From: Holothuria scabra
Lineage: Eukaryota > Echinodermata > Holothuroidea > Aspidochirotida > Holothuriidae
Assembly: GCA_037179385.1 (NCBI GenBank)
Contig: CM074185.1
Location: 7,373,371-7,437,370 of the forward strand
Direction: 5' to 3'
Length of the DNA stretch: 64,000 bases
Position numbers and translations under genes: made by a program. This document shows, in pieces, positions 33,401 through 46,000 of this stretch (its first letter is position 1; each line of letters begins with the position of its first letter). The notes under the pieces are model-generated. The model did not search any database, was not told the origin of the DNA, and saw nothing but the letters and a program-made list of their open reading frames with translations.

Positions 33401-36400
33401 TTTGTTAGCAGGCACATGGCAGGAAAGATGGATTAAGTCAATTTCAGTGGAGTATTGTGTGTGTGCACTGATCCATGAGCTACTCAGGAAATGTCCAGTG
33501 ACCAGCACAACAGATGCATTGTGATTGTATTCTTCTGTGACACTGAACACAAAAGCAGTGATGGATCTCATGATTTATCTTTTTTTTGCTTGGCTACTTA
33601 AAATTTTTCAAATGAGCTAAGGGGAGTTTCCTCTCATGTCACTCATGCAGAACTCCTGTTTTCACCCCCCAACAGGGATGGAAAAATGTGGAATCATCAA
33701 AATGGCCCGTTTTGTTTTTCCATCGATTTAGTTGGGATGTGCCCTAATGCCAGGTGAGAACGTAAGCTTTTGAGTGCATGGGCTGTAACCCCAGGGGACA
33801 TGGGGGACATGTCCCCTTAAATTTGAGAAATTGTCCATTAACTTACAGTGAATTTTCACACAGTAATTCTTTTGAAAATGAGATCCTGTCCCCCCTGACC
33901 CCAACAATATTGAGATCAAATTGTCACCCATGGGTAAATGGTTCTTCAAGTTGGACTGTATGCTTTCCAGTAGTTGAATTGCTTTTGTGGTGCAAAACTA
34001 TAAGCAGGCTGCTTTACTAACTTTCTAACTCAACCTACAGTATGTTTTGAAAAAAGGCAATATTCACATCATGGCTCTTTGTGTTGTCCACTTTCAAATT
34101 TTTCTTCCTTTTTAATAAAATCTTGAGTCACAGTGGAGGCGTGATAAAGTGTGAGTAACTTTGGATGAAGTTAAAAGGGAGAAGCTAAAATGGTATTTGT
34201 GATACTGCTGTCAGATTATATGCATTTTGCATAAATTTTACAGTATGATGTTTGATTCACATATACTGTAAGGTTTAGAGACTTTCAATGCTTAACAAAG
34301 TCCTCTAGAGTCTAGTACTGTTAGTCTCATGAAATTCCATAGCAGGGTAACCATTGCAGACATTAAGGGGCTTCATAGGTTGTAAGGGCCAAACAGATTG
34401 TAGCTGATTAATGTGGCCAGTTATATAGCAAACCATAGACTACTGTACAGTAAGCCTATAGTAGTCTAGGGCTTTGTTGCCTGAAATGTTTCATTAAAGA
34501 AAAAATAAGTTGATGTGCACGTTTACTTTTGTCCTTGCATGCGTGCCAAGTCATTGTGGAGCAATACCAGCTGGAACTACTGTAAGTGCTGTTATGTTCG
34601 TAGAAAGGATACTTAAAATACAGGTTTAAGCCTAGCTAGTTTTGCTGTGAAGAGTATTGATATGTTACTCCAACATCTGATGAAGTTCATATTCAGTTTC
34701 AATCTCGAAATTAGGGTTGAAGTCATGATATTTTTAACCCAAAATGAACTTACAGCAAGCACGAAAGAAATATCAAGGTTACTCGAGCCCATTCTCCGGG
34801 CAAGTGGTCAAAGCCAAAGCATCTGACTTACAGTTGGGACTTCATGTCCTGGCTGGGTGATGTACTGAAGACTTCAAACATGGAACCTACTGCCATTGTG
34901 CTTTGTGCTTAGCATGCAATGGAGTAGAGAAAACAAGCCAGTGAGCCACAACTGGAAAAAAGGCCGTGGCCGGCTTGACTTGAACTAATAAAGTTGGAAA
35001 TTGGGCTGTGCAACTCCATCTAATTAACTAACTAGTTAGAAATTGAGCTCTAAAACATCTTATTAACTCCATCTAACTTCATTTCAAGTTAGGCAAACTC
35101 AGTTGAGTGGTATAGAAACACTATATTGCATTTTACTAAACACTAAATAGAGTATTCAGGCATGTAGCCATGATTTTGTCATGGGGGTTTTGGGGTCCAA
35201 CAAAAGTCTAAGGATAGAGAGAAAAAACTAATATTTAAGGTGCTTTTTGCATTGCAAAGTTGGGTCACTCGTGGGGGTTTTAACCCTCCCCCCCTCCCCC
35301 ATGCTTATGCCACTGAGAGTATTGCTGAGCTGCTGAGCAGAATTTTACTTGCAAACAATGCAGTACATTTTTTTTACACAAACCAGGCTTGCAGTGCATG
35401 AAGTGTTTACTGGTACTTTACAGGTGCAAGTGGATGTTCTATGGACAAGTAGAAAATAAAAATTGGTTGTCCCAGATAAAAACCATGTGTCTGGAGCAAG
35501 GGGACAGCTGCTTACTGTTTTTCAAGCCCTTGCTTTGGCCTACCTATTGCATTTAATATGGTAGACAGCTAGCAAGCAGCCAAGTAATGGTGAGATATTG
35601 CTGGATGTTAAAACTGTAATGGCAAATTGTATAATAACAGTCAGTCCCTTTAAAATATATTGTAGAGCACAAGGAATTTTCTGATGCTAACTAGCCTCAA
35701 TAGACATGTCGCATACATGTATACATTGTGTGCCTGTGTTGGCTATAGAACAAATACAGTAGGGTGGTTCACTACAAATCTTTTCAAGGAAAGTTTGTGT
35801 CATTAAGGGGCATGAAATATAAGCATACTGAAACATAAAATACTGTAGGTCAAATTCATGCTTTTTTCATCCAGATAAAAAGTTCGATTTTCTAACATCA
35901 GTAATCTATTGTCCAAGTGAGGTACATTTTATCAAGTTTCCAAACCCACCACTGGAGGTCTAATTATCATCACTTCACTAAGCTTCTGTTCCACTTACAT
36001 TAGGTTGAAAAAAATTACACAGTAGTTTGAACAGGATGGTTGTAATGAATATTCCCTCTGCATGCACTGCATGCTGTGGCTAATGTTTCTTGAGTAGGAT
36101 GTCTATGGATGGGGTGTTGTTGTCTGAAAATCATCAAATTGTGTAATGAGCAAGGAAGGAAACCATGTATACTGTATATTTTTACCGTGACCAATTCATC
36201 ATGTCACTGTGTCACTTTCAAATCACTTTTTGTGAAATCTCTAATGTGAAAGTAACTTTTCTTCATGCTTTTATGGTTGGATTGCCTACTTAAGAGGCTT
36301 GTCATATTAAAAAGGTCACATTCCATTAAAGGGCCAAACCCCTCACCCCAAAGTACAATTTTGGTACCGAAATTCTCAGTTGGCTCAGCTCTTTGATTGG

Positions 36401-36979
36401 CAGCTAATTTAAACAATGCAGAGTACCAAAGCTCATATTACACAGCATGAATGGTACTGAGAGTGTTTTAATTATATAAATTGAGCTTTTCTATACTCAC
36501 CTTGAAGCAATAAACTGAGATTGTACATTATCTGGTTAGGAGAATTGGTACTGTTTGGGGTGAGAGAACTGGGCCTTTAAGAATGTTCATATCCCCATCA
36601 AATCCTGTTAAAAATTAAGATTTAAATGAAAGAAAATAAACCATCACTTGTCCATCAACATATAGGCCTTGTTTTTTGAGATAAAATCTTTCGTAAAGTT
36701 CTGTTGAGAAAATGAAACAACATACTTTATCTTCATCTGTTAAATATCAAAGGTTCTGCACATCAATAATGCTACAACAAATTGCTAGAACAGTTCCTCT
36801 TTCACAAACAGTACATCAAAACTGTTTCTCAATGCATTCATTCGACATCCTTTTATCTTTTTATAATGATAAAATATGTATACTATTGTAGGAACTTTCA
36901 TTTGACATTTTTGTAAGTGGTTGACTCATCAGAAACATGTGTTTTCAGTTTTGTTTGACAATACTCCCCAAAAAGAGGT

Positions 36980-37013
<34 letters not shown>

Positions 37014-40000
37014 AGACAGAAAGGGGAGAAAGGAAAATGCAACTTCTCTTATGTATGGTGTTGTTATAAATGTCCTGTATATACTGTATAGGCCTACAAT
37101 ACAGTATACCATATATTTATTTATGTTGTATGCTGTAATTTCAAACAAACTAAGTATATGAAGTGAAAAGACTTAACTGAAACTTGGTGTGTAATACAGT
37201 ACCTTTGCCTTTCTGGTGACCTACTGTACAGACTACTGTACATTAAATGATGCTAGCGTAGTGCAATGTAGATTAAAGACAGATAAAATTTAACTTACTG
37301 TAACCCCAATACTGTCGTATCCTGTGAGTGTCTCTTTAATTTGGATCTTGGCAGACTTACATTAGAGTACTTGAAAGAGTCTGAGTTCAAGAAAAGTTCA
37401 TGCAATTCTAATGATAAGGCCAAGAAGTGAACTCAGAAGTTATCTTTCCTAATTATTAGCTATGTAGTTTTCAAAGAAGAATCAATTACTTTGTTCCAGG
37501 AAATGCTTTATTGGAAGGTTTCCCCTTGTAACATGGTTTGCCTATCTATTGTAGTTCCTTTATTTATATATCTACAGTAGTTCCTTTGTTATCAGTCCCA
37601 TACCATCAGCTTCCCAACATTTTTCACATACAGTATGCTTTGAATAGTACACAGGAGTTTAATATGGTACTGTACCTAAACAATACAGTACATGTGTATT
37701 TTGATGAGTTCGATTGTTAGGTAATCCTGCTCTGTGGTCTCAAGATTTACCCTCAAGAATTCTATTTAATATACGGAACAAAATTATTCCAGTGTTGTAG
37801 ATCTGTGGAGTTATGAAAACTTCATGCTGTTCAAAACTGGATATAGTTTTATCAATTAGGATTGTAGATGTAGCTACAGTACGGCATGTGTAGCATTACC
37901 AAAATACATGACATGGCATTTTCTAAAGATGTCAAAAAGATCCACATAATAGCATTCATCATTGTAGTGTTATGCTTTCATACATTTCAATGATCACCCC
38001 TGACAATCATAATGGATCAGTCCATATCTTTTATATCTTTCCTCCAATGGCTGTGAGAGTAAGTTGGTTCTAGACAAAACAACCTCTTTCATCTCATTCA
38101 ATATGTATCACTTTTACTGCAGCATTCAGAGGAGAAAGTCTGAAGAGAAATATACTCAAACAGAATAGCATAAACTGTGTGTGTGTCTTAATCTAAGGGT
38201 TCTATATATATATCACCAAGTTCAAATCTTTACAATCATTTGCATTGGTTTTTATCATAAACACAAGGGGTCATATACAATGGAATGTAGTTGTACAGTG
38301 TACCCATTGTTTTTTAAATGGAAACAAGAAATTTTTAGTTCAAATATGCTTGCAGAAAAATTTAACCACAGACACCACAAATTCTCCAAAAATGGATGAC
38401 CTCATCTTGGGGTGAGACCACTCTTGTTACAGTATCTAGAAAAACCATAAAGAGAAACAAGGTTTTAAAGTTATGAATCCCTAAAATGTGAAATTCTAGG
38501 TTTGGTTTATAGATTTCATCAGAAGTGAGAAGATTCTTCATGGGGTATTGCTTGGGTGTTTATTTTCTCATTCTTATGGTCATGTATGCATACCCACTGG
38601 TTTTTGTGGCATTTTATTGAAAGGCTTTCTATTAACTTTATGTAACACAGCATAGCAAAAATTTTTTCCCTTGTAAGATGTAAGTAAGATTAGGGACCGG
38701 GCACTGTAGGGATAGGGCTGTGGGTTTGTGTTATGTTAGGGGTTAGGGTTAGAGTCAGGAGATAAGTTTGGATAATATTAGAGGTTAGGGTTAGGGGGAC
38801 ACCATGAAAGACTGAATAATTGGGGGACTGGGAGGTAACCAGGTGAGGTGACCAGTTAGACTCTGGATTAATGAGACAGGGCACTATGGCCATTATCCCC
38901 AGCAATCCAACCCATACTGGCTGCCAGTGGGTGGGATTCAAGTTTTAATTTAAATTGTATTGCATGTTGTGGTATAACTTACCTGTAATAATAATGATTA
39001 GACAGAATTTAAGCCATCTTTATACTGTAGTGACCAGTTTTCCTGAATAGAACTACATTTGTGTGTCATAGGAAACTCTTAAAATTCTTTCATTGACATG
39101 CCAAATATTTGAACATTGCTTTTTGAAAGGCTTGTTGTCCTAACATTATTTCATTTGCATGTTATGTCTTCATCCATTCAGTCATTAATTTAGTTCTTAC
39201 AACATATATTGCGTGTACAGCATTGTGTCTGATGCAATTCATGCAGCTGCTAGTATACTGTAGTAGGCCTTATTGTTCAGCTTGCCAGCACAAAGTTCTT
39301 GATACAGTATTTCTTGGTTTTATCCATTTTTCAGTGAGATTATTTTCATTATGCTGTCATGTTTAAACAGGTGTTCAGCATGCTTGCAGGCTTCAGCAGA
39401 TCCCTTACTGTGCCTGAGTCTGGGACAAGTAAGGAGTTACGTACTTGGGCTAGTGTACTGTCAGTATTATATTGTAGCCTGTAGGGCAAACTGTACATAC
39501 CCCAGCAGTCTTCGGCCCACGTCTCAACAAAGGAGTTCAAAAACAACAAAGCTGGAGATTGTCATGCATACAAGCCAGGGACAGCAGAGACGGGCTAGGG
39601 GAAATTTAGCCCCCCCCCCCCAACTTTTCTGCCATTGGCATTTTGTGCCACCTTACAGTACTTTGCTATAATATTGTTGAACATATGGCTGCTTTGGTGT
39701 TAAGCCCCCCCCACTTTAAAATTAACCCTGTCACCCTTGTTAGTACCTGTAGACTGGCTGACAGGGCAAGAAATGGAAAAATAAATTGGCAAATCTTGTC
39801 AATACTGCAAAGAGGTATGTACAGTACAGTGCAGTATTATAAGTCAGCAAATGAACTGATCTGATCAATCAATATTATTAAATGTAAAGCAAGTTGGGGT
39901 AGTTATTTTGGGTTTACATTATGTACATGGATGACATCCTGCAAATTGTCAGAATTGACAATATGCTCTCACCAATTAAAATACATGTTCCAAAATTTTA

Positions 40001-43000
40001 GTTAACTTTTTGGCATCATCATGCACTTTTTAATCCATCCATAATATGTGATCTTTGGTTTGGTGTTTTTTTTTTCTCCTTGTTTGGAGTGAACTGCATC
40101 TGATTAATTGCCTTCTTGATGTACAGTAGAAATATCATTGCATTTTCATCTGCCAGAAAGTAGGGCTGACTGAGACCCCTATATTTTCATTCAATTGGGT
40201 TAGAAAGTAAACAGGTATGCTTCAAGTTAGTGTTGTATGTTTGGTGTTGTACAGTATGTTTGGTGTTGTATGTTCATACTGCATGAAAGTATTAAGGCAA
40301 CTTGAATAGTGCTGTACACTGCTGAGTTGGGTTTGTTTACCCTACATTGTTCCCCACAAGTCCATGTGGAAATGAATTACCAAACCCGCTTTTTCTCAGA
40401 CTGCGGTGTACAATACTGTAGCAATTACCACTCATTATTAAAATCTAGCTAATTGCCAGTCAAAATACATCTGGTAGCTTGTCACTAAAAATGCATGGCA
40501 TATGTACAGTACATTGTACTGTAGCTTGAATTTTCAAAATGTTGGACTTGGACAGTGTACTGATAACTTCCATACCTTGCATTAAGGTACGGTAGTAATG
40601 ACACATATAACTGTATAGCAGCAGTAAAATATTTTTATTTCCTGGGTAGCACTCAATAAGATTTAAAAACCCTCAAGTTTGCTAGAATGCATTGCAGATC
40701 TGTACACCATTATTTCTGCATTTGAATTTACCGACAGGACAACGACCAGGCCAACAATGGAGTACGGAGGTGTGACAACTGCCAATACAATGAGGAGGTA
40801 ACATATAATTGTATTTACTTCAAACCTTTTGTGTAGGCAGAAGAAAATATTTCAAATATCATATTTTGTCAGAGCATAGCTTACTATACAGTCATATTCC
40901 TGTGCAAAGTTTATTCAGTGGGTTGATGGTTTTGCGCTGTTAATGATGTGGTAGTGACCACACTCATGGTACTGTGGTGGGTGTATTTATGTAGGTTGGG
41001 ATTCAGTTTACAGTATACACCCCACAACCACTCATGTAGACTCAGCTGGATAAAAAGATATACTAACTTTAAATATAGGTGGGAATATGGTTCAAGTTCA
41101 AGACTGATTTCAAATATGGTGCAAGTAGGTTTATTCCGCCTCTTTGTTTTCTTTTAATTAGACTGGTGGGGAATACCATGGGCATAATCTGCAACCTAAA
41201 TGCACTTGGGATTTGTGGTGGGTGTAGTAATTGGCTGGGTGTTTGTAGTCACGTATACCGTTCTTCTTTAGCTGTATACTGTCTGAAATGGTGCCTAATT
41301 TCCAGTGCTTGCATGACCTAGATCTGACTCATGGCAAACAGAGCCTGAAAGAACGTGCTATAAAAATGTCCTTCTGCAAATTTTTAACAATTTCTGGAAG
41401 ACTTAGTAAATTGATCTTTTTCAAATTGTTACTTGGAATTGGAATTGACGTAAAACATTTTGGAAACAAATCTACATAAGTATCATATCCGGTGCTTGTA
41501 AAAAGACCTCAGTGTTGCTGGTACTGTACATATGTTGGTTATTCAATGTAGGAAATATCATATAGGTAAATACTGAGCTTCATAATACAGAAAGCATAAT
41601 GAGCATCAGCTTTGATGGCCATTCTGCTACAATATGTAGAGTCAGTCCTTACAACTTTGTGGTCTACATCACAACTTATTCATAGAAAACTCACCATCTA
41701 TGTACTGTAAATGTTAGTGTTTGCACTGGGTAGGAAATTCGTACCCGAGTACCCGAACTGCAGTACCCGTCGGGTATCCGGGTACCCGAATGTAAACCTT
41801 GTAACATCTTACTTAAGTGCATGGTGTTTGAATTGTTTCTGGAAAAGTGCAATTTAACAAAAGTGCATTACGGAAACAAATAAAAGCAACTTCATTTCAA
41901 CATAATTGTGAATGAGATGTGGGTTAATACATTTTGTTAGTTTCAATAACCATGTTATTTTACAAAGATCAAAAAGAAATCACAGGAAAACGCTACCCGG
42001 GTACTAATTTTCTACCCAGGTAGTAAAAACGTCGGTCGGGCACCCGGTTACCCGGGTACCCGGTGCAAACACTAGTAAATGTATGTGAGTACCCATCATA
42101 CTAGCATGGTGCTGAAATACAAACACTACCTTGGATATTATACCCCACCTTACAGTCAGAAATAAGAAAGATAATCTGGCAAGTGTACTTGAAGTAATGA
42201 CAAATGGAATAGTCACAGCCTGACACATTTTGAGTACATAAAAATATTCAACTTTGAAAAGACACCTCTCCAAGACGGTCAGGGCATGTGATATTGTATG
42301 TCAGTCAGAGAAAGAAATTAAAGAAAATGCTTTTACTGTATATTGGCATTGCTTTAAATTTAGTTTCTGAAAAGATTTGATTTTAAAAGGCAACAGGAAT
42401 TGAAAATAACTTGATATTTATTCCTCTTTATCTCAGCATGGATATCCTCAATGTGCTGCTAACTACCCTTCTGTCCCCAATACCAGTTCAAGGACAAAGG
42501 TAAGCTTTCAGTTATAATTCAGTAATGCAAATTGTATGTCTTTAGTGCAGCTTTGATATTGTTTACAGGTATGTTCACATCAGGTATTTTGTGGCAACTG
42601 GGAAGCATTTCTGAATAAAATGGAGTCAGGGACTTCCTATACATGGACAGAGCATACTGCATGAAAGATTGTTGCTACCGTACCGTCATGTGAGAAAAAG
42701 TGCACCAAGATGGTCGTCTGCTTTGGTTTTGTGTGAAAGCTTGGGCTTGCTTAAGTATATCCCCATATTTTGCAAGAAAGTTGAAATATGGCAGGGTAAG
42801 GTCAAAATTACTTCACGTGTTGCAGGAATATAATATTGTTTCCCATTCAAGTTTAACTTCTGTTTAAAATATAACAGAATTGTCGTCAAATCAGACAATT
42901 TATAGCTTCATGGCGGCCGTTTTGGTGGGCAGTTTTTGTACCAGCCAGTGACGACCATCCACTGATAGGACGTACACGTTACATGCTCTGTCCATGTATA

Positions 43001-46000
43001 TAAGTCTGTAAATGGAGTGAACATAGAAGAGAAGTTCCATTCAAGTTAAACATTCAATATTCAGTGTTAAAATGATACTGTATTTAATAACTTCAAACAA
43101 TTGGAAAAATTCAGCATTTAGAGAAGTGAAGAGGAGTTTTTCTCCCTGGCCCCACAGGTTTAGGTGAGCACTTGTGCCGTTGCCATGCAAGTGGACAGTG
43201 AATCCTCTGCCGCACATTTGGTTTTTTGAGTTGACAATGTTGTCAAGTTCACTTCATGGCAAAGATAGAGATGGTATCCTCCATTTGGTAACTTAAGTTC
43301 TCACTTTACTATACTGTAAGTAAGCATATTGCTACCACCCCTCCCCTTCCAGCTTTTGAGCTGCCCCACCCCCTGCCCCGCGCCTCCATAATAGCTACCT
43401 TTACTGCCTGGTTACTGTGTTACTTGCAGTACTACTGTATGCTGTACGGTATCTTATGGTGGGTGCAGTGGTACTTGTTATACTGTATGTGCACGTCTCC
43501 TTTGGGATAATGTCTGTAGTCCCCTGTCTCAATAGTCTCTTGTGTCAATAGTCCCTCATCTCATTGGTCCATCGTCTCATTGGTCCCCTAACCCTAAACC
43601 CTAACCTAAGCCTAGACCCTAATTCTAACTCTAAACCTAACCTGGGGGACTAATGAGACGGGGAACCAATGAGAAGGGGGACCAAGGAGACGGGGGACCA
43701 ATGAGATGAAGAACTAAGAGAGAGGGGACCAATGAGACAGGGGACTCTAGAGCGGACCCTTTTTCTTTGACTGCCAAAATTTGCTCTTGGCCTGCCGTTG
43801 TTACTAGTACAGTATCATTAACCAACTTCATGGTCAGGTGGACAGAAGTCCTGGCCGGGTCATACCAGAGACTTTAAAAATGGAACCCACTTCCATTGTG
43901 CTTGGTGATCAGCATAAGCAAGCAATGGAGTGGAAAACAAGCCAGTGAGCCACAAGTGGAGAAAAGGCAGTGGCCTGCCTGACTTAAACCAATTGGTTGG
44001 AAACTGGACCGTAAAATTTCATTGATCTTACATCATAAATGTACCTGTTCATAGCTGTGTACAGTACTGTGTATGACACAATACATGACACACAACATCT
44101 CTGCAATGCATTGATTACTATAGTTTTCTTTAGTTATTTGATTGTCATAATACTGGAAAGTTATGTGTGGATTCATGATGTTACTTTCAATATCTGCATG
44201 AATTGTCATAGCTTCACAAATCTTTAAAAACATCATCCCACTCCAATTTTTGAAACATACTCCTTACAGTAGGTAAATAATGACTTAACCTCTTTTTGTG
44301 TTATTTAATATTTTATATACAAAAGCATTGTCATGGCATGACGTCATTCCATATGGATTTTTCTTTCAGCATGTTCAGCAATATAGGCTTAATCACTAAT
44401 GACGGTGCGTTTCACACATATGTAATCATAACTAGTTCAGGAAGGTAACTGTATCACCTTCCAATTCTTGTGGTGACTATGAAAGACTGTAATGTTCATT
44501 AATGGTAAGAGCATGTAACATGTAAATACATGTACTGTACCACAAATGGACATCGTACTGTAGAAAGAATGCTTTTGTGGTGCTGACTTTCATCCAAAGC
44601 CACTGAGCTTTGCATTTGCATACCATACTGTGTATGGTTTTTTTTTTTAAGGTTACTAACTGGCAATGTTTGATGGGGAAGATGAAGTGCACTGTATAAT
44701 AGTCTGTTAAAGTCTATGGAACTAGGAATTTCAGCATATATGGCACTTACAGTAGCCTACAACTCTGTAAGGGAAGTGAAGCAGCCCTGCCGGGAATTTT
44801 CTATGGAACCCTGGGGAGCTTACAGTATCTTTGCCTTCTTAGCCTCCATTCATGCAAGATAATTGATTTGTTGGCTTGGTGGCTTACATGGTTCTCAAGT
44901 TTCGTACCCAATGTTCAATGGAAGAAATGATCATGTCTTGCCACATCCTGTACTGGTCTGAGGAAGTTAGGAAAATAATTGCCTTTATCAGAGGAAAATA
45001 ATTGCCTTTATCAGCAGTGTCCAAGTTTATTTATTAAAAGATAAATAAATTTGGTGGAAGACAGGAAGAAGTTGATTTTCAAGCCATTATGGAGATGTTT
45101 GCTCTTTGATGATGAAAATATTTTACTGTACAGTACATGATACTTTAAAGAGGAGTTGTTACACAAGTTGATAAAAATCAACTAATAAAGTTCACAGTTT
45201 TTCATTTTGATGATAAATTTTACAATTGTCTCCAAACACTGTATGAGCACAAATTGATATAACATACAGGGAAATATTTTATAAAACACTGACTGATTTC
45301 TCACTACAACATTTAATACCATATACATATATGACAAACTGTTAAATTTTGTAGCACTTTTCTTTGGCTTATTACAGGGAAAGTACAAGGTTACAGAAAA
45401 TGGATTGGGGAATGACTTGGCTAGAGATGTTGATAGACTTGCCCTGGACCGACAGGGTATGGATGCAGGGGAGGCAGATCAAATCAAACGAGCTGTTGCA
45501 GCCGCTTCAGAGAAGACCAAACTTTTACAACATGGTGTCCGACTCCTCGACCAAAGGGTGGAATCAAGTGCTAAGAAATGTAAAGAACGGGAGACGGTTC
45601 TCAAAGAACTCGCTAAAATTGTGGAAAACCAGGAAAAAACAATACTTGGGCTTCAAAGTACCATAGCAATGCAAAATGTAGAAATTGCAAAGTTGTCAAT
45701 GAAAGTGAATGAACTCAGTGTTACTTCTTTCAATGGAAAGCTTATTTGGAAAATTCCAAATTACCAGGAAAAGAAAAGAAATGCCATCAATCACTCGCCA
45801 GCATCGTTTTACTCTGATTGTTTCTACACTTCACATTATGGGTATAAAATGTGTGGGCGGGTTTATCTGAATGGGGATGGTATAGGTAAGGGAACACACC
45901 TGTCAATCTTTTTTGCCATAAAGAGAGGAGATTATGACGCGTTTTTGAAATGGCCTTTTAAACAGAGGGTGTGTTTTCGACTTCTTAATCAGTCAGGAGC

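Noticed and set aside
36937..37161. Lys-rich and Phe-rich frames on the two strands
   Set aside because: Both are translations of the 31-base poly-A tract.
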